Below, in pieces: positions 49,498 through 62,166 of a stretch of 64,000 nucleotides of DNA. Position 1 is the stretch's first letter; every line of letters starts with the position of its first letter. The stretch comes from Saposhnikovia divaricata (taxonomy: Eukaryota; Streptophyta; Magnoliopsida; Apiales; Apiaceae), in assembly GCA_036435485.1 (NCBI GenBank), contig CM071599.1, forward strand, positions 2,976,803 to 3,040,802. Reading direction: 5' to 3'. The notes below the pieces were generated by a model. The model was not told where the DNA came from. It worked only from the letters and a program-made list of their open reading frames with translations, and ran no database searches. Made by a program: the position numbers and the translations under genes.

Positions 49498-51017
49498 ACC
49501 CCTTTGGGAATATCCGAAAATCGAGTTTCGATTATATCAGCTCCGATTCAGGTTCGAAATGCGTCAAATAAAATTTTGTTGAATCCCAATAACCCATAGG
49601 AACAAAATATGTAAAAATGTCCATGAAATGGTCCGACCCGATTTTTAACAATATTTCGTGTACTAACCCCTTTGAGGATTATCCGAAAACCGATTTTCAA
49701 TCATATCTGGTCCGATTCAGGTTCGAACTACGTCAAATAAAATTTTGTTGAATTTTAATAACCCATAGGAACAAAATATATAAAAATATCCTCAAAATGG
49801 TCCGACTGGATTTTTAACAATATCCCATGTACTAACCCCTTTGAGAATTTTCCGAAAGCCGAGTTTCAATCATATCAGCTCCGATTCATGTCCGAACTGT
49901 GTCAAATAAAATTTCGTTGAATTCCAATAAACCATAGGAACAAAATATGTAAAAATATCCAGAAAATGGTCTGACTCGATTTTTAACAATATCCCGTGTA
50001 CTATCCCCTTTGAGTATTATCCGAAAACCGAGTTTCGATCATATCAGCTTCGATTCAAGTCCGAACTGCATCAAATAAAATTTGGTTGAATTCCAATAAC
50101 CCATAAGAACAAAATATGTAAAAATATCCACAAAATGGTCTGACTTGATTTTTAACAATATCCCGTGTACTAACCCCTTTGAGAATTTTCCGAAAACCGA
50201 GTTTCGATCATATCAGCTCCGATTCCGGTCCGAACTGCGTCAAATAAAATTTCGTTGAATCCCAATAACAGATAGGAACCAAATATGTAAAAATATCCAC
50301 AAAATGGTCCGACTCAATTTTTAACAATATCCCATGTACTAGCCCCTTTGAGGTTTATCCAAAAACCGAGTTTCGATTATATCAGCTCCGATTCAGGTCC
50401 GAACGGCACCAAATAAAATTTCGTTGAATTCCTATAACCCATAGGAACAAAATATGTAAAAATATCCACAAAATGGTCCGACTTGATTTTTAACAATATC
50501 CCGTGTACTAAACCTTTTGAGAGTTTTCGGAAAACCGAGTTTCGATCATATCAGCTCCGATTCCCGTCCGAACTGTGTCAAAGAAAATAATATTGAATTC
50601 CAATAACCCATAGGAACAAAATATGTAAAAATATCCAGAAAATGGTCTGACTCGATTTTTAACAATATCCCGTGTACTAACCCCTTTGAGTATTATCCGA
50701 AAACCGAGTTTCGATCATATCAGCTCCGATTCCGGTCCGAACTGCGTCAAATAAAATTTCGTTGAATCCCAATAACCCATAGGAACCAAATATGTAAAAA
50801 TATCCACAAAATGGTCTGACTTGATTTTTAACAATATCCCGTGTACTAACCCCCTTGAGAATTTTCCGAAAACCGAGTTTCGTTCATATCAGCTCCGATT
50901 CCGGTCCGAACTGCGTCAAATAAAATTTCATTGAATTCCAATAACCAATAGGAACAAAATATGTAAAAATATCCACAAAATGGTCCGACTCGATTTTTAA
51001 CAATATCCCGTGTACTA
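49498..51017 (+). repeat. 9-mer HOR with patchwork monomer in the H slot
   Basis: Starts are 49498, 49666, 49835, 50004, 50173, 50342, 50511, 50680 and 50849. E again has AATAACAGATAGG and F has CCTATAACCC. G has ATTCCCGTCC and CAAAGAAAATAATATTG. The eighth monomer is a mosaic. Confidence 0.93.
50680..50848 (+). repeat. Patchwork monomer H(D)/E/H(D)
   Basis: It starts as D or H (GAGTATTATCC), becomes E (GATTCCGGTCC, CTGCGTC, TTTCGTTGAATCCC, GGAACCAAATATG), then returns to D or H (GGTCTGACTTG). Two switches in one monomer look like gene conversion or two successive crossovers. Confidence 0.88.
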
Positions 51018-52537
51018 ACCCCTTTGGGAATATCCGAAAATCGAGTTTCGATTACATCAGCTCCGATTCAGGTTCGAAATGCGTCAAATAAAATTTTGTT
51101 GAATCCCAATAACCCATAGGAACAAAATATGTAAAAATGTCCATGAAATGGTCCGACCCGATTTTTAACAATATTTCGTGTACTAACCCCTTTGCGGATT
51201 ATCCGAAAACCGATTTTCAATCATATCTGGTCCGATTCAGGTTCGAACTACGTCAAATAAAATTTTGTTGAATTTTAATAACCCATAGGAACAAAATATA
51301 TAAAAATATCCTCAAAATGGTCCGACTTGATTTTTAACTATATCCCATGTACTAACCCCTTTGAGAATTTTCCGAAAGCCGAGTTTCAATCATATTAGCT
51401 CCGATTCATGTCCGAACTATGTCAAATAAAATTTCGTTGAATTCCAATAAACCATAGGAACAAAATATGTAAAAATATCCAAAAAATGGTCTGACTCGAT
51501 TTTTAACAATATCCCGTGTACTAACCCCTTTGAGTATTATCCGAAAACCGAGTTTCGATCATATCAGCTTCGATTCAAGTCCGAACTGCATCAAATAAAA
51601 TTTGGTTGAATTCCAATAACCCATAAGAACAAAATATGTAAAAATATCCACAAAATGGTCTGACTTGATTTTTAACAATATCCCGTGTACTAACCCCTTT
51701 GAGAATTTTCCGAAAACCGAGTTTCGATCATATCAGCTCCGATTCCGGTCCGAACTGCGTCAAATAAAATTTCGTTGAATCCCAGTAACCCATAGGAACC
51801 AAATATGTAAAAATATCCACAAAATAGTCCGACTCAATTTTTAACAATATCCCATGTACTAGCCCCTTTGAGGTTTATCCAAAAACCGAGTTTCGATTAT
51901 ATCAGCTCCGATTCAGGTCCGAACGGCACCAAATAAAATTTCGTTGAATTCCAATAACCCATAGGAACAAAATATGTAAAAATATCCACAAAATGGTCCG
52001 ACTTGATTTTTAACAATATCTCGTGTACTAAACCCTTTGAGAATTTTCGGAAAACCGAGTTTCGATCATATCAGCTCCGATTCCGGTCCGAACTGTGTCA
52101 AATAAAATAATATTGAATTCCAATAACCCATAGGAACAAAATATGTAAAAATATCCAAAAAATGGTCTGACTCGATTTTCAACAATATCCCGTGTACTAA
52201 CCCCTTTGAGTATTATCCGAAAACCGAGTTTCGATCATAACAGCTTCGATTCATGTCCGAACTGCATCAAATAAAATTTGGTTGAATTCCAATAACCCAT
52301 AGGAACAAAATATGTAAAAATATCCACAAAATGGTCTGACTTGATTTTTAACAATATCCCGTGTACTAACCCCCTTGAGAATTTTCCGAAAACCGAGTTT
52401 CGATCATATCAGCTCCAATTCCGGTCCGAACTACGTCAAATAAAATTTCATTGAATTCCAATAACCCATAGGAACAAAATATGTAAAAATATCCACAAAA
52501 TGGTTCGACTCGATTTTTAACAATATCCCGTGTACTA
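51018..52537 (+). repeat. 9-mer HOR
   Basis: Canonical A to I, 1520 bp. Markers are TCGATTACATCAGC in A (shared with 52538), TTTGCGGATTATCC in B, TTTTTAACTATATCCC in B, and scattered private substitutions. It is more diverged than units to the left. Confidence 0.95.
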
Positions 52538-54055
52538 ACCCCTTTGGGAATATCCGAAAATCGAGTTTCGATTACATCAGCTCCGATTCATGTTCGAAAT
52601 GCGGTAAATAAAATTTTGTTGAATCCCAATAACCCATAGGACCAAAATATGTAAAAATGTCCATGAAATGGTCCGACCCGATTTTTAACAATATTTCGTG
52701 TACTAACCCCTTTAAGGATTATCCGAAAACCGATTTTCAATCATATCTGGTCCGATTCAGGTTCGAACTACGTCAAATAAAATTGTTGAATTTTAATAAC
52801 CCATAGGAACAAAATATATAAAAATATCCTCAAAATGGTCCGACTGGATTTTTAACTATATCCCATGTACTAACCCCTTTGAGAATTTTCCGAAAGCCGA
52901 GTTTCAATCATATAAGCTCCGATTCATGTCTGAACTGTATCAAATAAAATTTCGTTGAATTCCAATAAACCATAGGAACAAAATATGTAAAAATATCCAG
53001 AAAATGGTCTGACTCAATTTTTAACAATATCCCGTGTACTAACCCCTTTGAGTATTATCCGAAAACCGAGTTTCGATCATATCAGCTTCGATTCAAGTCC
53101 GAACTGCATCAAATAAAATTTGGTTGAATTCCAATAACCCATAAGAACAAAATATGTAAAAATATCCACAAAATGGTCTGACTTGATTTTTAACAATATC
53201 CCGTGTACTAACCCCTTTGAGAATTTTCCGAAAACCGAGTTTCGATCATATCAGCTCCGATTCCGTTCCAAACTGCGTCAAATAAAATTTCGTTGAATCC
53301 CAATAATCCATAGGAACCAAATATGTAAAAATATCCACAAAATGGTCCGACTCAATTTTTAACAATATCCCATGTACTAGCCCCTTTGAGGTTTATCCAA
53401 AAACCGAGTTTCGATTATATCAGCTCCGATTCAGGTCCGGACGGCACCAAATAAAATTTCGTTGAATTCCAATAACCCATAGGAACAAAATATGTAAAAA
53501 TATGCACAAAATGGCCCGAATTGATTTTTAACAATATCCCGTGTACTAAACCCTTTGAGAATTTTCGGAAAGCCGAGTTTCGATCATATTAGCTCCGATT
53601 CCGGTCCGAACTGTGTCAAATAAAATAATATTGAATTCCAATAACCCATAGGAACAAAATATGTAAAAATATCCAGAAAATAGTCTGACTCGATTTTTAA
53701 CAATATCCCGTGTACTAACCCCTTTGAGTATTATCCGAAAACCGAGTTTCGATCATAACAGCTTCGATTCATGTCCGAACTGCATCAAATAAAATTTGGT
53801 TGAATTCCAATAACCCATAAGAACAAAATATGTAAAAATATCCACAAAATGGTCTGACTTGATTTTTAACAATATCCCGTGTACTAACCCCTTTGAGAAT
53901 TTTCTGAAAACCGAGTTTCGATCATATCGGCTCCGATTCCGGTCCGAACTGCGTCAAATAAAATTTCGTTGAATCCCAATAACCCATAGGAACCAAATAT
54001 GTAAAAATATCCACAAAATGGTTCGACTCAATTTTTAACAATATCCCATGTACTA
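52538..54055 (+). repeat. 9-mer HOR A-B-C-D-E-F-G-H-E (I replaced by E)
   Basis: Starts are 52538, 52706, 52873, 53042, 53211, 53380, 53549, 53718 and 53887. The last monomer is E-type (TTTCGTTGAATCCC, GGAACC, CAATTT, CCCATGTACTA) rather than I. B lost 2 bp (AAATTGTTG). A carries GATTCATGTTCG and ATGCGGTAAATAAA, which recur in the later F/A hybrids. Confidence 0.93.
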
Positions 54056-54224
54056 GCCCCTTTGAGGTTTATCCAAAAACCGAGTTTCGATTATATCAAC
54101 TCCGATTCATGTTCGAAATGCGGTAAATAAAATTTTGTTGAATTCCAATAACCCATAGGAACAAAATATGTAAAAATGTCCATGAAATGGTCCGACCCGA
54201 TTTTTAACAATATTTCGTGTACTA
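54056..54224 (+). repeat. Hybrid monomer F/A
   Basis: The 5' part is F (GCCCCTTTGAGGTTTATCC, CCAAAAACCGAG). From about ATCAACTCCG onward it is A (ATGTTCGAAATGCGG, TTTTGTTG, TGTCCATGAAATGG, TATTTCGTG). It is the reciprocal of the A/F hybrids at 25501, 29213 and 32928, with a different switch point. Further copies start at 55576, 57604 and 59125. Confidence 0.92.
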
Positions 54225-55575
54225 ACCCCTTTGAGGATTATCCGAAAACCGATTTTCAATCATATCTGGTCCGATTCAGGTTCGAACTACATCAAATAAA
54301 ATTTTGTTGAATTTTAATAACCCATAGGAACAAAAAATATAAAAATATCCTCAAAATGGTCCGACTGGATTTTTAACTATATCCCATGTACTAACCCCTT
54401 TGAGAATTTTCCGAAAGCCGAGTTTCAATCATATCAGCTCCGATTCATGTCCGAACTGTGTCAAATAAAATTTCGTTGAATTCCAATAAACCATAGGAAC
54501 AAAATATATAAAAATATCCAGAAAATGGTCTGACTCGATTTTTAACAATATCCCGTGTACTAACCTCTTTGAGTATTATCCGAAAACCGAGTTTCGATCA
54601 TATCATCTTCGATTCAAGTCCGAACTGCATCAAATAAAATTTGGTTGAATTCCAATAACCCATAAGAACAAAATATGTAAAAATATCCACAAAATGGTCT
54701 GACTTGATTTTTAACAATATCCCGTGTACTAACCCCTTTGAGAATTTTCCGAAAACCGAGTTTCGATCATATCAGCTCCGATTCCGGTCCGAACTGCGTC
54801 AAATAAAATTTTGTTGAATCCCAATAACCCATAGGAACCAAATATGTAAAAATATCCACAAAATGGTCCGATTCAATTTTTAACAATATCCAATGTACTA
54901 GCCCCTTTGAGGTTTATCCAAAAACCGAGTTTCGATTATATCAGCTCCGATTCAGGTCCGAACGGCACCAAATAAAATTTCTTTGAATTCCAATAACCCA
55001 TAGGAACAAAATATGTAAAAATATGCACAAAATGGTCCGACTTGATTTTTAACAATATCCCGTGTACTAAACCCTTTGAGAATTTTCGGAAAACCGAGTT
55101 TCGATCATATCAGCTCCGATTCCGGTCCGAACTGTGTCAAATAAAATAATATTGAATTCCAATAACCCATAGGAACAAAATATGTAAAAATATCCAGAAA
55201 ATGGTCTGACTCGATTTTTAACAATATCCCGTGTACTAACCCCTTTGAGTATTATCCGAAAACCGAGTTTCGATCATAACAGCTTCGATTCATGTCCGAA
55301 CTGCATCAAATAAAATTTGGTTGAATTCCAATAACCCATAAGAACAAAATATGTAAAAATATCCACAAAATGGTCTGACTTGATTTTTAACAATATCCCG
55401 TGTACTAACCCCTTTGAGAATTTTCCGAAAACCAAGTTTCGATCATATCTGCTCCGATTCCGGTCCGAACTACGTCAAATAAAATTTCGTTGAATCCCAA
55501 TAACCCATAGGAACAAATTTGTAAAAATATCCACAAAATGGTTCGACTCAATTTTTAACAATATCCCATGTACTA
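54056..55575 (+). repeat. 9-mer HOR (F/A)-B-C-D-E-F-G-H-E
   Basis: Starts are 54056, 54225, 54394, 54563, 54732, 54901, 55070, 55239 and 55408. It opens with an F/A hybrid in place of A and closes with E in place of I. The closing E lost one base (GAACAAATTTG). Confidence 0.93.
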
Positions 55576-57603
55576 GCCCCTTTGAGGTTTATCCAAAAAC
55601 CGAGTTTCGATTATATCAACTCCGATTCATGTTCGAAATGCGGTAAATAAAATTTTGTTGAATTCCAATAACCCATAGGAACAAAATATGTAAAAATGTC
55701 CATGAAATGGTCCGACCCGATTTTTAACAATATTTCGTGTACTAACCCCTTTGAGGATTATCCGAAAACCGATTTTCAATCATATCTGGTCCGATTCAGG
55801 TTCGAACTACGTCAAATAAAATTTTGTTGAATTTTAATAACCCATAGGAACAAAATATATAAAAATATCCTCAAAATGGTCCGACTGGATTTTTAACAAT
55901 ATCCCATGTACTAACCCCTTTGAGAATTTTCCGAAAGCCGAGTTTCAATCATATCAGCTCCGATTCATGTCCGAACTGTGTCAAATAAAATTTCGTTGAA
56001 TTCCAATTAACCATAGGAACAAAATATATAAAAATATCCAGAAAATGGTCTGACTCGATTTTTAACAATATCCCGTGTACGAACCCCTTTGAGTATTATC
56101 CGAAAACCGAGTTTCGATCATATCAGCTTCGATTCAAGTCCGAACTGCATCAAATAAAATTTGGTTGAATTCCAATAACCCATAAGAACAAAATATGTAA
56201 AAATATCCACAAAATGGTCTGACTTGATTTTTAACAATATCCCGTATACTAACCCCTTTGAGAATTTTCCGAAAACCGAGTTTCGATCATATCAGCTCCG
56301 ATTCCGGTCCGAACTGCGTCAAATAAAATTTCGTTGAATCCCAATAACCCATAGGAACCAAATATGTAAAAATATCCACAAAATGGTCCGATTCAATTTT
56401 TAACAATATCCAATGTACTAGCCCCTTTGAGGTTTATCCAAAAACCGAGTTTCGATTATATCAGCTCCGATTCAGGTCCGAACGGCACCAAATAAAATTT
56501 CGTTGAATTCCAATAACCCATAGGAACAAAATATGTAAAAATATGCACAAAATGGTCCGACTTGATTTTTAACAATATCCCGTGTACTAAACCCTTTGAG
56601 AATTTTCGGAAAACCGAGTTTCGATCATATCAGCTCCGATTCCGGTCCGAACTGTGTCAAATAAAATAATATTGAATTCCAATAACCCATAGGAACAAAA
56701 TATGTAAAAATATCCAGAAAATGGTCTGACTCGATTTTTAACAATATCCCGTGTACTAACCCCTTTTAGTATTATCCGAAAACCGAGTTTCGATCATAAC
56801 AGCTTCGATTCATGTCCGAACTGCATCAAATAAAATTTGGTTGAATTCCAATAACCCATAAGAGCAAAATATGTAAAAATATCCACAAAATGGTCTGACT
56901 TGATTTTTAACAATATCCCGTGTACTAACCCCTTTGAGAATTTTCCGAAAACCGAGTTTCGATCATATCAGCTCCGATTCCGGTCCGAACTGCGTCAAAT
57001 AAAATTTCGTTGAATCCCAATAACCCATAGGAACCAAATATGTAAAAATATCCACAAAATGGTTCGACTCAATTTTTAACAATATCCCATGTACTAGCCC
57101 CTTTGAGGTTTATCCAAAAACCGAGTTTCGATTATATCAACTCCGATTCAGGTCCGAACGACACCAAATAAAATTTCGTTGAATTCCAATAACCCATAGG
57201 AACAAAATATGTAAAAATATCCACAAAATGGTCCGACTTGATTTTTAACAATATCCCGTGTACTAAACCCTTTGAGAATTTTCGGAAAACCGAGTTTCGA
57301 TCATATCAGCTCCGATTCCGGTCCGAACTGTGTCAAATAAAATAATATTGAATTCCAATAACCCATAGGAACAAAATATGTAAAAATATCCAGAAAATGG
57401 TCTGACTCGATTTTTAACAATATCCCGTGTACTAACCCCTTTGAGAATTTTCCGAAAACCGAGTTTCGATCATATCAGCTCCGATTCCGGTCCGAACTGC
57501 GTCAAATAAAATTTCGTTGAATCCCAATAACCCATAGGAACCAAATATGTAAAAATATCCACAAAATGGTTCGACTCAATTTTTAACAATATCCCATGTA
57601 CTA
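55576..57603 (+). repeat. 12-mer block (F/A)-B-C-D-E-F-G-H-E-F-G-E
   Basis: Starts are 55576, 55745, 55914, 56083, 56252, 56421, 56590, 56759, 56928, 57097, 57266 and 57435; 2028 bp, exactly 12 x 169. After the usual nine monomers come an extra F, G and E. F at 57097 has ATCAACTCCG and GAACGACACC. Confidence 0.92.
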
Positions 57604-59124
57604 GCCCCTTTGAGGTTTATCCAAAAACCGAGTTTCGATTATATCAACTCCGATTCATGTTCGAAATGCGGTAAATAAAATTTTGTTGAATCCTAATAAC
57701 CCATAGGAACAAAATATGTAAAAATGTCCATGAAATGGTCCGACCCGATTTTTAACAATATTTCGTGTACTAACCCCTTTGAGGATTATCCGAAAATCGA
57801 TTTTCAATCATATCTAGTCCGATTCAGGTTCGAACTACGTCAAATAAAATTTTGTTGAATTTTAATAACCCATAGGAACAAAATATGTAAAAATATGCAC
57901 AAAATGGTCCGACTTGATTTTTAACAATATCCCGTGTACTAAACCCTTTGAGAATTTTCGGAAAACCGAGTTTCGATCATATCAGCTCCGATTACGGTCC
58001 GAACTGCGACAAATAAAATTTCGTTAAATCCCAATAACCCATAGGAACCAAATATGTAAAAATATCCACAAAATGGTCCGATTCAATTTTTAACAATATC
58101 CCATGTACTAGCCCCTTTGAGGTTTATCCGAAAACCGAGTTTCGATCATAACAGCTCCGATTCAGGTCCGAACGACACCAAATAAAATTTCGTTGAATTC
58201 CAATAACCCATAAGAACAAAATATGTAAAAATATCCACAAAATGGTCTGACTTGATTTTTAACAATATCCCGTGTACTAACCCCTTTGAGAAGTTTCCGA
58301 AAACCTAGTTTCGATCATATCAGCTCCGATTCCGGTCCGAACTGCGTCAAATAAAATTTCGTTGAATCCCAATAACCCATAGGAACCAAATATGTAAAAA
58401 TATCCACAAAATGGTTCGACTCAATTTTTAACAATATCCCATGTACTAGCCCCTTTGAGGTTTATCCAAAAACCGAGTTTCGATTATATCAACTCCGATT
58501 CAGGTCCGAACGACACCAAATAAAATTTCGTTGAATTCCAATAACCCATAGGAACAAAATATGTAAAAATATCCACAAAATGGTCCGACTTGATTTTTAA
58601 CAATATCCCGTGTACTAAACCCTTTGAGAATTTTCGGAAAACCGAGTTTCGATCATATCAGCTCCGATTCCGGTCCGAACTGTGTCAAATAAAATAATAT
58701 TGAATTCCAATAACCCATAGGAACAAAATATGTAAAAATATCCAGAAAATGGTCTGACTCGATTTTTAACAATATCCCGTGTACTAACTCCTTTGAGTAT
58801 TATCCGAAAACCGAGTTTCGATCATAACAGCTTCGATTCATGTCCGAACTACATCAAATAAAATTTGGTTGAATTCCAATAACCCATAGGAACAAAATAT
58901 GTAAAAATATCCACAAAATGGTCTGACTTGATTTTTAACAATATCCCGTGTACTAACCCCTTTGAGAATTTTCCGAAAACCGAGTTTCGATCATATCAGC
59001 TCCGATTCTGGTCCGAACTGCGTCAAATAAAATTTCGTTGAATCTCAATAACCCATAGGAACCAAATATGTAAAAATATCCACAAAATGGTTCGACTCAA
59101 TTTTTAACAATATCCCATGTACTA
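57604..59124 (+). repeat. 9-mer block with three successive chimeric monomers
   Basis: Starts are 57604 (F/A), 57773 (B/F), 57942 (G/E), 58111 (F with D/H parts), 58280 (E), 58449 (F), 58618 (G), 58787 (H) and 58956 (E). C and D are absent as such. It is 1521 bp, exactly 9 x 169. Confidence 0.9.
57773..58279 (+). repeat. Run of chimeric monomers B/F, G/E and F/(D or H)
   Basis: 57773-57941 starts as B (GAGGATTATCC, GAATTTTAATAACCC) and ends as F (ATGCACAAAATGG, GACTTG). 57942-58110 starts as G (TTTTCGGAAAACC) and continues as E (CTGCGACAAATAAAATTTCG, GGAACC, CAATTT). 58111-58279 starts as F (GAGGTTTATCC) and mixes ATCATAACAGC, GACACC, CATAAGAAC and GGTCTGACTTG from H and D. Confidence 0.87.
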
Positions 59125-59800
59125 GCCTCTTTGAGGTTTATCCAAAAACCGAGTTTCGATTATATCAACTCCGATTCATGTTCGAAATGCGGTAAATAAA
59201 ATTTTGTTGAATCCCAATAACCCATAGGAACAAAATATGTAAAAATGTCCATGAAATGGTCCGACCCGATTTTTAACAATATTTCGTGTACTAACCCCTT
59301 TGAGGATTATCCGAAAACCGATTTTCAATCATATCTGGTCCGATTCAGGTTCGAACTACGTAAAATAAAATTTTGTTGAATTTTAATAACCCATAGGAAC
59401 AAAATATATAAAAATATCCTCAAAATGGTCCGACTGGATTTTTAACTATATCCCATGTACAAACCCCTTTGAGAATTTTCCGAAAGCCGAGTTTCGATCA
59501 TATCAGCTCCGATTCCGGTCCGAACTGCATCAAATAAAATTTGGTTGAATTCCAATAAACCATAGGAACAAAATATATAAAAATATCCAGAAAATGGTCT
59601 GACTCGATTTTTAACAATATCCCGTGTACTAACCCCTTTGAGTATTATCCGAAAACCGAGTTTCGATCATATCAGCTTCGATTCAAGTCCGAACTGCATC
59701 AAATAAAATTTGGTTGAATTCCAATAACCCATAAGAACAAAATATGTAAAAATATCCACAAAATGGTCTGACTTGATTTTTAACAATATCCCGTGTACTA
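59125..59800 (+). repeat. Block (F/A)-B-(C mosaic)-D
   Basis: Starts are 59125, 59294, 59463 and 59632. The third monomer begins as C (GAAAGCCGAG), changes to E-like (TTTCGATC, GATTCCGGTCC), then to D/H-like (CTGCATC, TTTGGTTG), and returns to C (AATAAACC, CCAGAAAATGG). Confidence 0.9.
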
Positions 59801-61828
59801 ACCCCTTTGAGAATTTTCCGAAAACCGAGTTTCGATCATATAAGCTCCGATTCCGGTCCGAACTGCGTCAAATAAAATTTCGTTGAATCCCAATAACCCA
59901 TAGGAACAAAATATGTAAAAATATCCACAAAATGGCCCGATTCAATTTTTGACAATATCCCATGTACTAGCCCCTTTGAGGTTTATCCAAAAACCGAGTT
60001 TCGATTATATCAGCTCCGATTCAGGTCCGAACGGCACCAAATAAAATTTCGTTGAATTCCAATAACCCATAGGAACAAAATATGTAAAAATATCCACAAA
60101 ATGGTCCGGCTTGATTTTTAACAATATACCGTGTATTAAACCCTTTGAGAGTTTTCGGAAAACCGAGTTTCGATCATATCAGCTCCGATTCCGGTCCGAA
60201 CTGTGTCAAATAAAATAATATTGAATTCCAATAACCCATAGGAACAAAATATGTAAAAATATCCAGAAAATGGTCTGACTCGATTTTTAACAATATCCCG
60301 TGTACTAACCCCTTTGAGTATTATCCGAAAACCGAGTTTCGATCAAAACAGCTTCGATTCATGTCCGAACTGCATCAAATAAAATTTGGTTGAATTCCAA
60401 TAACCCATAAGAACAAAATATGTAAAAATATCCACAAAATGGTCTGACTTGATTTTTAACAATATCCCGTGTACTAACCCCTTTGAGAATTTTCCGAAAA
60501 TCGAGTTTCGATCATATCAGCTCCGATTCCGGTCCGAACTGCGTCAAATAAAATTTCGTTCAATCCCAATAACCCATAGGAACCAAATATGTAAAAATAT
60601 CCACAAAATGGTCCGATTCAATTTTTAACAATATCCCATGTACTAGCCCCTTTGAGGTTTATCCAAAAACCGAGTTTCGATTATATCAGCTCCGATTCAG
60701 GTCCGAACGACACCAAATAAAATTTCGTTGAATTCCAATAACCCATAGGAACAAAATATGTAAAAATACGCACAAAATGGTCCGACTTGATTTTTAACAA
60801 TATCCCGTGTACTAAACCCTTTGAGAATTTTCGGAAAACCGAGTTTCGATCATATCAGCTCCGATTCCGGTCCGAACTGTGTCAAATAAAATAATATTGA
60901 ATTCCAATAACCCATAGGAACAAAATATGTAAAAATATCCAGAAAATGGTCTGACTCGATTTTTAACAATATCCCGTGTACTAACCCCTTTGAGTATTAT
61001 CCGAAAACCGAGTTTCGATCAAAACAGCTTCGATTCATGTCCGAACTGCATCAAATAAAATTTGGTTGAATTCCAATAACCCATAAGAACAAAATATGTA
61101 AAAATATCCACAAAATGGTCTGACTTGATTTTTAACAATATCCCGTGTACTAACCCCTTTGAGAATTTTCCGAAAACCGAGTTTCGATCATATCAACTCC
61201 GATTCTGTTCCGAACTGCGTCAAATAAAATTTCGTTGAATCCCAATAACCCATAGGAACCAAATATGTAAAAATATCCACAAAATGGTTCGACTCAATTT
61301 TTAACAATATCCCATGTACTAGCCCCTTTGAGGTTTATCCAAAAACCGAGTTTCGATTATATTAACTCCGATTCAGGTCCGAACGACACCAAATAAAATT
61401 TCGTTGAATTCCAATAACCCATAGGAACAAAATATGTAAAAATATCCACAAAATGGTCCGACTTGATTTTTAACAATATCCCGTGTACTAAACCCTTTGA
61501 GAATTTTCGGAAAACCGAGTTTCGATCATATCAGCTCCGATTCCGGTCCGAACTGTGTCAAATAAAATAATATTGAATTCCAATAACCCATAGGAACAAA
61601 ATATGTAAAAATATCCAGAAAATGGTCTGACTCGATTTTTAACAATATCCCGTGTACTAACTCCTTTGAGTATTATCCAAAAACCGAGTTTCGATCATAA
61701 CAGCTTCGATTCATGTCCGAACTACATCAAATAAAATTTGGTTGAATTCCAATAACCCATAGGAACAAAATATGTAAAAATATCCACAAAATGGTCTGAC
61801 TTGATTTTTAACAATATCCCATGTACTA
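59801..61828 (+). repeat. E-F-G-H 4-mer sub-array, three copies (676 bp each)
   Basis: E-F-G-H blocks start at 59801, 60477 and 61153, each exactly 676 bp. Individual starts are 59801, 59970, 60139, 60308; 60477, 60646, 60815, 60984; and 61153, 61322, 61491, 61660. The H copies at 60308 and 60984 share ATCAAAACAGC. Confidence 0.94.
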
Positions 61829-62166
61829 ACCCCCTTGAGAATTTTCCGAAAACCGAGTTTCGATCATATCAGCTCCGATTCCGGTCCGAACTGCGTCAAA
61901 TAAAATTTCATTGAATTCCAATAACCCATAGGAACAAAATATGTAAAAATATCCACAAAATGGTCTGATTCGATTTTTAACAATATCCCGTGTACTAACC
62001 CCTTTGAGTATTATCCGAAAACCGAGTTTCGATCATATCAGCTTCGATTCAAGTCCGAACTGCATCAAATAAAATTTGGTTGAATTCCAATAACCCATAA
62101 GAACAAAATATGTAAAAATATCCACAAAATGGTCTGACTTGATTTTTAACAATATCCCGTGTACTA
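61829..62166 (+). repeat. Linker pair (I with C/G-like tail)-D
   Basis: 61829-61997 is I (ACCCCCTTGAG, TTTCATTG) but ends GGTCTGATTCG like C or G. 61998-62166 is a D (CAAGTCC, CATAAGAAC). It looks like a relic of a deleted HOR: I joined through a C-type tail to D. Confidence 0.88.
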
